From Candidatus Martarchaeota archaeon (lineage in GTDB: Archaea > Micrarchaeota > Micrarchaeia > Micrarchaeales > Micrarchaeaceae): a stretch of DNA of 64,000 nt. Location of the stretch: assembly GCA_023485545.1 (NCBI GenBank), contig JAMCZI010000028.1, positions 1 to 64,000 of the forward strand, given 5' to 3'. This document shows, in pieces, positions 35,263-44,453 of this stretch; position 1 is the stretch's first letter, and the number at the start of each line of letters is the position of its first letter. Both the position numbers and the translations under genes were made by a program. Below the pieces are notes generated by a model. It was not told the origin of the DNA, did no database searches, and saw nothing but the letters and a program-made list of their open reading frames with translations.

Positions 35263-36993
35263 ATGAACAAAAACATGAAGGGCTTCATATTCACTGTAGA
35301 CGCGATATTCTCGCTTATAATTGCGACAGCGGCGATAGCGATTCTGCTATACTCCCATTTCACTCCTGCAAGCTCTTACTCCGCACCTTCAATAGAATCG
35401 CAGTCGGTTGCGCAGGGCCTGATAAGCACCAGCGCCGGAAGCCTTCTATCCGAGAAGGCATTCAATCCCCCATTTCTCAGCCCGTATCTGGAGAACGGCT
35501 CTGGTGCCGAAGTTGCGGCGTTTGACGGCATAAACAGCGGCATAAGCTTTGGTTCTACAAGCCTGCTCAACCCTGCATCGAACGTCACTCTCTCGGCATG
35601 GGTGTACGTGAGCAATTATTCCTCCAACGCGCGCGACGGCGCAGGGATTATAAGCAAGGGCAGCCAGTACGAGATATCCGTAAATTCAATAGGTTACGCT
35701 GTCGTCGATGGCGTACTTGCAATAACTCCTGTGTATTCGAACATAAAAGTCCCGCTAGACAAATGGACCCACATTACAGGGGAATTGTCTGATAACGGAA
35801 CTGCGGAGATATGCGTCAACACATCATGCAATTCAGCAAGCGGCGCAGCTGAAACATCACTATCAACTTCTTCAGATCCGCTTCAGATAGGCAACGGCAC
35901 AATACCATCCTCATCGATAGGGTCGCTGTACTTCGATGGCTACATATCCAACGCGCAGGTTTACGACAGGCCGCTCAGCTACAACCAGATAAGCACGCTT
36001 GTTTCAGAGGGACTGTTTGGCAACCCAGTCAACGGCTCCTCGCTTGCGGGCTGGTGGCCATTGAGCGGCAACCCTAACCCGTACAACATGTCAGGGTCTT
36101 CGAGCGGCTACGTTGGCTATGTCAACACAGGCATATTGCCATTCGGCACTATTAACGCCTCACCATCATGGAGTCTGCTCAACACCATGACAAGCGCGTA
36201 TGTGGACGGCGATGGCCCGGAAGGCTCGCTTATATACTCCTCCAGCCAGAATATGAGCGGCTCAGGCTTATTCATAAACGGCACCTACGCTTCATCAATT
36301 TACAGCGCTTACTTCACAGGATCGTCCAACGTCAACATACCTGAATCAAGGCTCATATCATCGCCCACGTTCAGCGTCTCATTGTGGTTCGAGCAGCAGT
36401 CTCCCTCAACATACAACTACATGAACATACTATCCATAAGCGGCATGTATTCAGCGTTCCTTGACAGCACAAACTTGCTCTGGAGCGGCTTCCCGGGCAG
36501 GTCGATAGGCGTCGTAAATCCATCAATCGGAACATGGTACAACCTCGTCGCGGTGGACAACGGCACATACTGCTGGAGCTATATTAACGGCGCAGAGTCC
36601 GGGGGCGCATGGCCTTGCTCGCCGAGTTCAGCATCCGCATCTAGCCTCTGCATAGGCTGCAACAATTTCATAGGATACATAAGCAACGTGCAGCTCTACG
36701 GTTCTGTTCTTTCGTCTGCGCAGGCTGCAAGCTTGTACTCAGAGGGCATGGGTGCTCCGCCACTAATGGGTGCGCCATTGTCAGGCTGGTGGCCCCTCGC
36801 TGGAAATGCTTTCGACCTCTCCAAAAACTTTGACTCGGGGAACGAATCAGGCGTGGTATTCCGCGCTTCCGGATACTATCCATATTCATACTCACAGAGC
36901 AGCGAAGTCAGCGCCATAACCATACCGGTAAGCGCAACTTCCCCCGGCAAGCAGAGTGAAATATATAATTCCACAGTGGTAGAATGGAAATGA
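35263..36993 (+). CDS. LamG-domain surface protein with N-terminal membrane helix
   Basis: 576 residues. The head MNKNMKGFIFTVDAIFSLIIA resembles archaeal pilin-like N-termini with the conserved FTVDAIF start. At least two LamG-type domains follow (about residues 90-250 and 370-500), each ending in a linker with GWWPL (about 263 and 508). Asparagine-linked glycosylation sites are frequent. It shares the linker with the protein at 31942, so the two probably arose from common modules. The stop region overlaps the next gene. Confidence 0.7.
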   Translation: MNKNMKGFIFTVDAIFSLIIATAAIAILLYSHFTPASSYSAPSIESQSVAQGLISTSAGSLLSEKAFNPPFLSPYLENGSGAEVAAFDGINSGISFGSTSLLNPASNVTLSAWVYVSNYSSNARDGAGIISKGSQYEISVNSIGYAVVDGVLAITPVYSNIKVPLDKWTHITGELSDNGTAEICVNTSCNSASGAAETSLSTSSDPLQIGNGTIPSSSIGSLYFDGYISNAQVYDRPLSYNQISTLVSEGLFGNPVNGSSLAGWWPLSGNPNPYNMSGSSSGYVGYVNTGILPFGTINASPSWSLLNTMTSAYVDGDGPEGSLIYSSSQNMSGSGLFINGTYASSIYSAYFTGSSNVNIPESRLISSPTFSVSLWFEQQSPSTYNYMNILSISGMYSAFLDSTNLLWSGFPGRSIGVVNPSIGTWYNLVAVDNGTYCWSYINGAESGGAWPCSPSSASASSLCIGCNNFIGYISNVQLYGSVLSSAQAASLYSEGMGAPPLMGAPLSGWWPLAGNAFDLSKNFDSGNESGVVFRASGYYPYSYSQSSEVSAITIPVSATSPGKQSEIYNSTVVEWK

Positions 36994-38549
36994 AAAGGAC
37001 AAAGGCTAAGCAGAAGAAGGGCATACTGCTGACTCTACTGATGCTTATCATATTCATACTCATGATCTCTGAGCTTGTGTCCTACGTGCTTACAAACATA
37101 AGCTATAATGAAATAGCAACAAGGACATCGATAGCGATAAACACTGCTGCATTCAGCACATCCCTGACCTCCGGCATAGCCAGCGACATGCAGTACTCTA
37201 TGTATGCGGCCATGCAAAGGCTGTACTCGCAGGGCGTACCGATATCCAATTCCCCATACGGAAACAATGCGGCCGTCAAATACCTCTACTCAATGATATA
37301 CAACGGCACTGAGAACGGCGCAGTAGACAACTCACTGGTCAACTCCTCCATTGTAAATTATGTGCCAGCGATGGAAAAACATGCATCTGTGCTGGGCTTC
37401 AGCCTTAAGATACTCAACCCATCCATGCGCGTCTACGAAAACGGCACGTGGTCCATATCCTCAGAGTACACCGCCCTCGCCATAATAAATTCGTCATCCG
37501 GCACATTCACATACCCGATAAAAGCGGTAGCGACAGTGCCTTTGAGCGGCGTAAAAGCCGAATACATAATGCCAATAACATTTACCAACTATCAGGGCGT
37601 GGCAACGGCAACCCCATTCCAGCAGATCCTTCAGATAAACTCAAGCAGGTATTCCGGAATGGAAGCTTCAAACCTCGACAACATAGAATTCATCTACCCA
37701 AATGGCACAGTCATACCTTCATGGCTCGAGAGCGGCGCATCAAATTCAAGCGACAACAGCGTATACTGGCTCAAGCTCAACGGCATACCAGCTAACGGCT
37801 ACACGGAGGTGTACATGGTGTTCGCAAATCCAAGCAGGAATATGTTCAACCGCATCAATGTAGGCGAAGCCCCGCAGCTTTCTTGCGTCAATACTCCAAC
37901 ACGTTCGTGCTCCACGTACGCAGAATATGACGACGGAGCGAGCGTGTTCAACAATTACTGGAACTTCAACGGCACCGTGATGCCAAGCGGGTTCACGGAA
38001 TATACGGACGGGGGAGGTTCAGCATCAGTCGACAATGGGCTTTACTTAAGCCTGAGCGGCGGCTCATGCTCCCCTCCGAGCTATCTGTCATTCGTCTATG
38101 GCACGCCCATAAGTGCTTCCGGCACCATCGTCGAGACCTACAGCAACGGCACCAGAACGGCAGGCCCGACGGACCTTGGCATATACACTGGAAACAGCGA
38201 TTCTGCCGGGGGGTATGGCGGAGTCGCCAATACCTGGGGCTGGGGGTCCGGGACGATAGCAGGAGGATACGGCAACATAGGCAATCCATTTGACATAAGC
38301 TCAGGCAGCGGAGTCGCAAGCATGTACTGGATAAGCGAAGGGGACGAAGCTATAGGCTGGAATTACGATTTTGTTTCCAGCACAAACAACGCAGAGACGT
38401 ATTCAAACAGCCTTTACATGGCGATAGGAACTGGCCACTGCACTGGGGGCTCGGTAATGAACTACTACTGGCTTCGAACGCGCGCCTATCCGCCCAACGG
38501 CGTCATGCCCGTTGCGTCTATAGGCTCTCCTTCCCTATACATAAGCTGA
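36984..38549 (+). CDS. Membrane-anchored DUF2341/concanavalin-like surface protein
   Basis: 521 residues. A basic head (KRTKAKQKKG) leads into one membrane helix (ILLTLLMLIIFILMISELV). Around residues 190-290 a DUF2341-like domain is visible, with ATPFQQILQINSS, IEFIYPNGTVIPSWLE and YWLKLNGIPANGYTEVYMVFANPS. The last third is glycine-, serine- and tyrosine-rich and resembles a second concanavalin-like fold ending in NYYWLRTRAYPPNGVMP. ATG 36990 overlaps the previous stop (ATGA); 36984 is two codons longer. The stop codon directly abuts the stop of the convergent FlaJ-like gene. Confidence 0.65.
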   Translation: MEMKRTKAKQKKGILLTLLMLIIFILMISELVSYVLTNISYNEIATRTSIAINTAAFSTSLTSGIASDMQYSMYAAMQRLYSQGVPISNSPYGNNAAVKYLYSMIYNGTENGAVDNSLVNSSIVNYVPAMEKHASVLGFSLKILNPSMRVYENGTWSISSEYTALAIINSSSGTFTYPIKAVATVPLSGVKAEYIMPITFTNYQGVATATPFQQILQINSSRYSGMEASNLDNIEFIYPNGTVIPSWLESGASNSSDNSVYWLKLNGIPANGYTEVYMVFANPSRNMFNRINVGEAPQLSCVNTPTRSCSTYAEYDDGASVFNNYWNFNGTVMPSGFTEYTDGGGSASVDNGLYLSLSGGSCSPPSYLSFVYGTPISASGTIVETYSNGTRTAGPTDLGIYTGNSDSAGGYGGVANTWGWGSGTIAGGYGNIGNPFDISSGSGVASMYWISEGDEAIGWNYDFVSSTNNAETYSNSLYMAIGTGHCTGGSVMNYYWLRTRAYPPNGVMPVASIGSPSLYIS

Positions 38550-39542
38550 TCACAGGGAGCCAAGGCTTCCGAACATCGCCCCTATAACCGCGCTCACCAC
38601 ATAGAATATGCCAAGCCCCATCACCACGAATACCGGCAGAGTTCTTATCCCTTTTATCGCGCTGCCAGAGGCTATCGAAGACATTATTATGCTGGCGAAC
38701 CCAGTTATCACTATTATGGCCAGAATCGAGAAGGTATGATACGTCCCCGGAGTTATCTTTGGCGGCGACGGCTTCAGGAACGATATGCCTGCGGTTGGCA
38801 GGCCGTTCGGGTTTGCCGCAAGAATCCCTTTCCACACAGTATCAGTTATGAGTATCATCTGGCTGGTAAGCCCGTAAAGCACAGGCGCAGCGATGAGCCC
38901 TGCAAATGCTATGAATATGCTATACATCAGCATCTGCCCTGCTATCTCCTTCTGCGCAAGGTTCTGCGCCCTCAGGTCTTTCGATATCTGCTCCAGCAGG
39001 TCAGCCATTGCGCCTCCATACCTGAGTGCCTCTATCATCATCCTTATAGAGTGCGCCAGCTGGTATGACCTGTACTTCCTGCCAAGAGCAGTAAGCCCGT
39101 TCTCGAGCGTCTCCCCCGCGAACACGCTTCTCGCCATATCCTTTACGTCGTCGCTGAATATGCCGAAATCAGGCCTTGCTGCAAGAAGCAATGACCTGTC
39201 GAGCGCTATGCCGCTCCTGAGGTTTGCTGAAGCAATCTGGAAGTAATCTGGCAAGAATGCCTCTATCTTTGTCTTCCTTCCGTCTATCCTGTACTCTATG
39301 ACCATGTAGAAAGTCGCTATGACCGCGCCCCATCCGGCGATGCCTGCAGCGACAGATATTATTATATTGTACTTTTCTACGAGAAACATGATGGCGGCGA
39401 CCACTATCATCACGACCACGCCTCCCAGTATGAGCATCTGCAGTATGTTGTTCACTGAGCGCTTGCTTCCGGCTAGATCCATCTTCTTGGATAGCCATAT
39501 CGCCACATTCCTTGATACAAGCCTCTCGAAATTTATCGCCAT
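38550..39542 (-). CDS. Type IV pilus assembly membrane protein (FlaJ/TadC/GspF family), copy 1
   Basis: 330 residues. Helices near the N-terminus flank a cytoplasmic T2SF domain containing YFQIASANLRSGIALDRSLL and RMMIEALRYGGAMADLLEQIS, then more membrane helices. Members form the inner-membrane platform on which the secretion ATPase acts. Paired J-like proteins also occur in Tad systems (TadB/TadC). It ends a minus-strand operon; the upstream gene, a second J-like protein, stops four bases before it starts. Confidence 0.85.
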   Translation of the reverse strand: MAINFERLVSRNVAIWLSKKMDLAGSKRSVNNILQMLILGGVVVMIVVAAIMFLVEKYNIIISVAAGIAGWGAVIATFYMVIEYRIDGRKTKIEAFLPDYFQIASANLRSGIALDRSLLLAARPDFGIFSDDVKDMARSVFAGETLENGLTALGRKYRSYQLAHSIRMMIEALRYGGAMADLLEQISKDLRAQNLAQKEIAGQMLMYSIFIAFAGLIAAPVLYGLTSQMILITDTVWKGILAANPNGLPTAGISFLKPSPPKITPGTYHTFSILAIIVITGFASIIMSSIASGSAIKGIRTLPVFVVMGLGIFYVVSAVIGAMFGSLGSL

Positions 39543-39546
39543 TGCA

Positions 39547-40593
39547 TCACATCGCGAAAACAGGCCTTGACGACCTTATCATCTGCAGGAATATCACCTG
39601 CATCATCAGTATCCCGGCAAGTCCAGCGTAAAGCAGCTGCGGAGTCACGGTAATCAGGGCTATGAACGTCGTAAGTATCGTTATTACTGCTATGCCCATG
39701 CTGGGCATTATGACTCCAAAGAGCATATAGAACATCGCAAGGGCGTTAAGCCTCTGCCCATACGCCTTGAGCTCTATCTCTCTTTCCGATTCCAGCTCGT
39801 TTATTATGCTCTGAAGTGCATCAACTACGTCAGCACCTGCGCGTATGCTCACCGAAGCCTGCATCATTATCCTCCTGAAGGACTTGCTTCTGGTGTCCTC
39901 AACTACCTTGTCTATCGCGTCCTCGAGCGGCGTCTGGAGCTGCACCAATTCTGTTATCTTTGCGAATTCCTTGCTCGCCTCGCCGTAACCTGTGCTGACA
40001 GAAGTCACGGCGTTGTAGAGCGGCATTCCAGACCTGAGCGATATTATGAGGTCCCTGGTCGCGAAGAGTATGTCCCTGTCTATGGTCTTGCTCTTTGCCT
40101 TCTTGCCCTTGCCTCCTGCCACGCTGACGCTTGAATTGAAGCTCATCTGGTATACTATGAAACCTATGCCGAAGCCCATTACCCCGGCAAGCCCAATCGA
40201 CAGGCCTAGCTTTACCATAACCAATGCAATGACCACGCCAAGAACTGCGCCCATCATTATGGACATTATTGCAGCCCTTTTCACGTAGTCGTAGACCGAG
40301 TCCTTTACTCCCTTCTGGCGAAGTGCGGTCTCAAGGCCCTTGTGCTTCTCTATTACTTTCTGTATGTGCTTTTTCCAATACCCTGGGATCTCGACTACCT
40401 GATTCTCCTCCTTCTTGAATATCGGCAGGTCAGATATCCAGCTGCTTTCCTTCCTCTCCTGCCCTTCATTGCCCTTCTTCTCCTCTGGCTTTTGCAGGTT
40501 GAATTTGAATCTTGGCTTGGGCTCAAGCACGACCTCTTTGCCGTTTACGTGCACAACTCTTCGCTTGTCCTTGCCACCGAACATGTTAACCAT
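39547..40593 (-). CDS. Type IV pilus assembly membrane protein (FlaJ/TadB/GspF family), copy 2
   Basis: 348 residues. The charged N-terminal 100 residues are cytoplasmic, then two helices (MMGAVLGVVIALVMVKLGL and a following one) precede the T2SF domain with FATRDLIISLRSGMPLYNAV and RRIMMQASVSIRAGADVVDALQ. Two C-terminal helices follow. Two different J-like proteins in one operon suggest a heterodimeric platform as in Tad and some archaeal adhesion pili. The start overlaps the stop of the 234-residue protein by eight bases. Confidence 0.85.
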   Translation of the reverse strand: MVNMFGGKDKRRVVHVNGKEVVLEPKPRFKFNLQKPEEKKGNEGQERKESSWISDLPIFKKEENQVVEIPGYWKKHIQKVIEKHKGLETALRQKGVKDSVYDYVKRAAIMSIMMGAVLGVVIALVMVKLGLSIGLAGVMGFGIGFIVYQMSFNSSVSVAGGKGKKAKSKTIDRDILFATRDLIISLRSGMPLYNAVTSVSTGYGEASKEFAKITELVQLQTPLEDAIDKVVEDTRSKSFRRIMMQASVSIRAGADVVDALQSIINELESEREIELKAYGQRLNALAMFYMLFGVIMPSMGIAVITILTTFIALITVTPQLLYAGLAGILMMQVIFLQMIRSSRPVFAM

Positions 40594-41290
40594 TCAAATT
40601 GCTTATCGCTCCTATCGCCTCTTCTAGGCGCCTATCCCTGAGAAGCCACAGCGACTGCTCGAGTGCGCTAACCTTGGCGCCGCTCTTCTTCATCCTCTTC
40701 TTCCTGTCATTCACCGTCTTGACTAATGCGTATACCTCTTCCATAACAATCTCGAAGTGATCAGCGTCGAATATGTTCTCCTTCATGCCTTCTATTATCC
40801 TCTCCAGCTCGGCTATCTGGTCTGACATTGACAGGCTGGGCAGGACCATCTGTTCTACGTCAACTTTCTTTGCGCTCATGTACTTGAATTTCGGCAGGGG
40901 TATCTGCTTCAGCATCTCATCAGAGCCGAGCGTTCCTTCTTCCTGCGCCTTGCCCTCTGCGGCTCCGGGTATGACATTGGAGAGCTGTCCCTGCTCCACG
41001 CCTGATGTGATTATGTGCTGGGACGCAGGTTGCTGATACACCTGCACCGACTCCTTCACAGCGCCTTTCTGCTTGTTGGCTATTATCGAGTCCACTTCCT
41101 CAAGCATATCCAAATAGGTAAAGTTGCCTTTCGGCATAGGTGCCTCTATGATCGGCTTTATTTCAAGCGGCGCCGTAACATTTGCTTTCGTTTCCTTCTC
41201 TGCATCCGCTATGAGGTCTGCCATGGCCCTGTACCCTATCCCGTAAGTTCCACCGCTCTTAGCATCCATCCAATCATCTGAAAAGGTCAT
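40586..41290 (-). CDS. Uncharacterised pilus-operon cytoplasmic protein
   Basis: 234 residues, not recognised. No membrane helix or signal is present. The N-terminal and middle parts look disordered (Glu, Gln, Gly-rich). The last 90 residues are predicted helical and rich in Glu, Met and Lys (SMSDQIAELERIIEGMKENIFDADHFEIVMEEVYAL), ending near RRLEEAIGAISNLNG. It is wedged between the secretion ATPase and the J-like protein, overlapping both genes (17 and 8 bases), so a role as adaptor of the ATPase or platform is a reasonable inference. Confidence 0.6.
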   Translation of the reverse strand: MTFSDDWMDAKSGGTYGIGYRAMADLIADAEKETKANVTAPLEIKPIIEAPMPKGNFTYLDMLEEVDSIIANKQKGAVKESVQVYQQPASQHIITSGVEQGQLSNVIPGAAEGKAQEEGTLGSDEMLKQIPLPKFKYMSAKKVDVEQMVLPSLSMSDQIAELERIIEGMKENIFDADHFEIVMEEVYALVKTVNDRKKRMKKSGAKVSALEQSLWLLRDRRLEEAIGAISNLNG

Positions 41291-42779
41291 CCGAGTAGGC
41301 GAGGTTGCTGTTTACTATGTCCAGCACTTTGCTTTGGTTCTTGTAGTAATTCGCGACAACCAATCCCGCCCTGTCGACGTCGGTTACGTCATTCTTCACC
41401 ATCCAGTTCAGCACAGCCGATTTCTCAGTTATGTCTTGGTCTATCTCCTTCTTTGTAAGGCCAGCATAAAGCGACAGCGTCTCTGAGAGCCTCGTCATCT
41501 CGCTCACCTGCGTGAAGACGTCTTCTCTCACGTCCCACCTATACATGACGCTCGCATCTCCAGTCCTGAGTATCTCGGCGAATTCGAACGTCCTCCTTAT
41601 CCCCTTCGACCTGTGCCTGAACTGGACTATCACCGCGCCGAGAGCGTTTATGACTATCTTCGGCACGTTTATTGGGGGGTTTGTCATCCTGATTATTGTA
41701 TCCTGCGCGTTATCTGCGTGGACGGTGCCATACACAGAGTGACCTGTATGGATTGCCTCGAAAAGCGTCTCTGCGTCCTTTACGGTCCTGATTTCTCCTA
41801 TCATCACCACGTCGGGCCTCTGCCTGAGCGCGTTTATCATGAGATCATAAAGAGACACGGCTCCTTTTCCTTCAGGGTTGGGCGATCTGGTGAGCATTTG
41901 CAGCCACTGCAGGAAGCTCGGTAGCGAAAGTTCCCTTGTTTCTTCTACCGATATTATCCTCCTGCTCGGCGGCAGGAATATGCTCATAGCATTAAGGAAG
42001 CTGGTCTTTCCGCTTGCGGTTCCTCCTGCGACAAGAAGGCTTATTTCGTTTTGTATACAGAGCCAAACAGTTGCGGCTATCGGTGCACTTATCGTGCCGG
42101 ATTTCATCAGCCCGGTCATTGTCCAGGGGTTCTTGGAGAACTTTCTTATCGTGAGCGTGTTGCCGTTCTGCGATATCGGGAACAGCGTAGCGTTGACTCT
42201 AGATCCATCGCTCAATTCGGCGTCCATCAGCGGTGCCAGGTTGTTTATCTCCCTCCCGATGTTCCTGCCTATCTGTTCAGCCTGTTCGTAGATTCCTTCC
42301 TCGCTGTTCGGCTTTATGTTTGTCTTGCACCAGCCCAGTTTTCTGTGGAAAACCCATATGTAGTCGCGTGCACCGTTGACCGTTATCTCCTCGAGGTTCT
42401 CATCGGCAAGCGGTGCCTCAAGGTCGCCCAGCCCAAGCATCATGTTGAGTACGTACGCGTTCAGCAACGATTTTGTCTCAGCATCCGTACCTGGGAGGTA
42501 CCTGTCTATGAGCACGCTGCTTGCCTCGAGGTATTTCTGGTTGAGCTTCTCCCTATACTCCTTGTTGCCAAGCTTCTCCGAGTCTACGGGCACTATGGTT
42601 ATGAGTTCTCCTCTTAGCGACATGAGGAGCAGTTTCGTCGCGGATCCTACTCCCGGGAAGGAAACCTCATAGTCTGGTACGAATCCTCCCTTTTCTATTA
42701 TCCTTACCTCTACAGGAAGACCGTGTGCGTCAAGATTGTAATTTGCAAGAACCTTCTCCTCCTTCTCCTCACTTCCCAT
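41274..42779 (-). CDS. Type IV pilus/archaellum-type secretion ATPase (FlaI/GspE/TadA family)
   Basis: 501 residues. The N-terminal domain includes YLPGTDAETKSLLNAYV. The catalytic domain has Walker A in GGTASGKTSFLN, the Asp box in VEETRELSLPS, Walker B in RPDVVMIGEIRTVKDAETL and the His box in AIHTGHSVYGTVHADN. It powers pilus assembly and contacts the J-like proteins. A TATA-like element lies close upstream of the ATG, so it may have its own promoter. The gap to the coiled-coil gene is about 50 bases. Confidence 0.93.
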   Translation of the reverse strand: MGSEEKEEKVLANYNLDAHGLPVEVRIIEKGGFVPDYEVSFPGVGSATKLLLMSLRGELITIVPVDSEKLGNKEYREKLNQKYLEASSVLIDRYLPGTDAETKSLLNAYVLNMMLGLGDLEAPLADENLEEITVNGARDYIWVFHRKLGWCKTNIKPNSEEGIYEQAEQIGRNIGREINNLAPLMDAELSDGSRVNATLFPISQNGNTLTIRKFSKNPWTMTGLMKSGTISAPIAATVWLCIQNEISLLVAGGTASGKTSFLNAMSIFLPPSRRIISVEETRELSLPSFLQWLQMLTRSPNPEGKGAVSLYDLMINALRQRPDVVMIGEIRTVKDAETLFEAIHTGHSVYGTVHADNAQDTIIRMTNPPINVPKIVINALGAVIVQFRHRSKGIRRTFEFAEILRTGDASVMYRWDVREDVFTQVSEMTRLSETLSLYAGLTKKEIDQDITEKSAVLNWMVKNDVTDVDRAGLVVANYYKNQSKVLDIVNSNLAYSDDLFR

Positions 42780-42830
42780 CCCAATACCCGTTATAACATA
42801 AATCTAAAGATAAAATAAACTTTTGATGCG

Positions 42831-44267
42831 TCATGCCTTTTTATCGCCGGTCTTTTTCATTTCTGGGCCTTCCTTGTCATCAAACTGGAGCTTCTTCTTT
42901 GCATCGCTGACCTTTTCGAATATATCTATGAGTTTCTTCCTGCTGTTCTGCCTTTTCTCGCCTAGCGCGGCAACCGCCTCTGCCTTCTTCTCTATCGGCA
43001 TGTTCTTCATACGCTGCAGGACCGTAACCTGCTCGTGAAGCTTCATTATTTCGCTCTTGGATTTCTTTATCTCCTTTTCTATGTCGGATACTGACCCTTC
43101 AACAGACCTTATCCTAGAATCTATCTCGGCCGCCTTCCCGAAGCCCTCCCTGATTGAAGCCATTTTTGAGTTTATCTCCTCGTATTTTTTGTTGAATACG
43201 GCCCCCTCGACTTCGAATTCCTTGTTAAGCTTTTCATACTTGTCTTTAAAGTTGGACTTGGCGTCGTTGAGCTCCTTCAGCACCATGTCCTTGTGCTTCT
43301 TGAAGTTCTCCACCTCCTTGAGCGTCTCCTTTGCGGACTTCGCATCCTTCTCTATATCCTTGTAAGTCTTCTCCAATCCTGCGCGGTACGCCGACAGGTC
43401 CTTGCTCATGACCTCATTCGCTTCTTTTATCTGCCTTTTTATCTCGTTAGCCCTCTGCGTTATCTCCTTGTCAATTGCCTCCAGCTCGACGTCCTTCCCC
43501 TTGTGTATTTCGACAAGCGTCTTCTCTATATCCTGTGCTCCCTTTATCGTCTTTGCTATTGCATCGTTTATGCCTGCAGATCTAACATTGAATTCATCCG
43601 ATGAGAAATAGCTGATCTTCGCCAGAGTTTCATCAATTCTCGCAGAGATCTCAGTATACACCCTCTCGGAACTCTTGCGCGTGTTCTCCATCTCATTTTT
43701 CTCGTGCTCTATGCTCTTGTAAGCCTTGTCAATCTCATCAAAGATCTTGTGCACGTCCGGAAGAACCTTGGAATAAACTTCGGTAGCTTTCTTGGCGTCT
43801 TCCCTAATGGCTGTAAGGTCCTTGTTGAATTTGTCCAGCTCTATCGCCTGCGATGAAAGAAGCGAGTCCTCTGATTCCAGCTGCATCTCGACCTTCTTTT
43901 GCATCGTCTCCTCTTCCTCTGCAGAGCGCTTCTCGAGCTCCACATACATCTTACCGACTGCGTATGAGATCTTCACGAGCCTGCCGTTCTCCAGCACCTT
44001 AGCCCATCCCTCTATTATGTTCGGCGCCACGCCTATTGAGGATGCCACTGTCGTTATATCGCTCTTTCCGTGCTTCTTTATGTATTCGTAGAGTGCGTCT
44101 ATCTTCGTGGTTGCTTGGTCGTCTTCTCCGGGCACTGGCGTTTCCTTCTTCTCTTCCGCCGCAGCGCTATCCTGCCCAGGCTGCTGTGACTCTTGCGCCT
44201 TAGGCGGAGCATTGGCGTCTTTGCCTTGTTCCGCTGTATTAGCTTCTTCTGCTATTGTAACACCCAA
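42831..44267 (-). CDS. Winged-helix plus long coiled-coil protein
   Basis: 474-478 residues, not recognised as a known family. A disordered acidic N-terminus of about 55 residues is followed by a winged-helix-like domain (YEYIKKHGKSDITTVASSIGVAPNIIEGWAKVLEN). Then comes a coiled coil of over 300 residues rich in Lys and Glu, ending in KKTGDKKA. No membrane helix is seen. TTG 44267 is the first usual start, but GGGTG-TTACA-ATA 44255 offers an ATA start with the spacing used by other genes. It precedes the pilus operon in the same orientation. It may be a scaffold or regulator; SMC-like function is unlikely because no ATPase head is present. Confidence 0.6.
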   Translation of the reverse strand: MGVTIAEEANTAEQGKDANAPPKAQESQQPGQDSAAAEEKKETPVPGEDDQATTKIDALYEYIKKHGKSDITTVASSIGVAPNIIEGWAKVLENGRLVKISYAVGKMYVELEKRSAEEEETMQKKVEMQLESEDSLLSSQAIELDKFNKDLTAIREDAKKATEVYSKVLPDVHKIFDEIDKAYKSIEHEKNEMENTRKSSERVYTEISARIDETLAKISYFSSDEFNVRSAGINDAIAKTIKGAQDIEKTLVEIHKGKDVELEAIDKEITQRANEIKRQIKEANEVMSKDLSAYRAGLEKTYKDIEKDAKSAKETLKEVENFKKHKDMVLKELNDAKSNFKDKYEKLNKEFEVEGAVFNKKYEEINSKMASIREGFGKAAEIDSRIRSVEGSVSDIEKEIKKSKSEIMKLHEQVTVLQRMKNMPIEKKAEAVAALGEKRQNSRKKLIDIFEKVSDAKKKLQFDDKEGPEMKKTGDKKA

Positions 44268-44384
44268 ACTGGTACGATATGGGATACGGAATAAATGCTT
44301 AAATACCTACTTTCAACAAAGCGGACAACGCGTGGTACAAGCGGCAGCCTGCGTGCGCATTTGCATAACAATCTTTTTATTGTT

Positions 44385-44436
44385 TTAGATTAAAAATAAA
44401 CTAGCTTAATTAAAATTTAGTTTATATTAAATCTAA
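44385..44436. promoter_or_regulatory. Long A/T-rich palindrome overlapping the PadR-gene promoter
   Basis: Arms of 19 bases (44385-44403 and 44418-44436) match at 17 of 19 positions around a 14-base centre. The right arm contains the TATA element TTTATATTAAAT about 27 bases before ATG 44454. A repressor bound here would block initiation, so autoregulation by the encoded PadR-like protein is likely. The rest of the gap (44268-44384) holds the divergent promoter and no gene that I can see. Confidence 0.6.
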
Positions 44437-44453
44437 GAGCAGTGGTAATTTTT

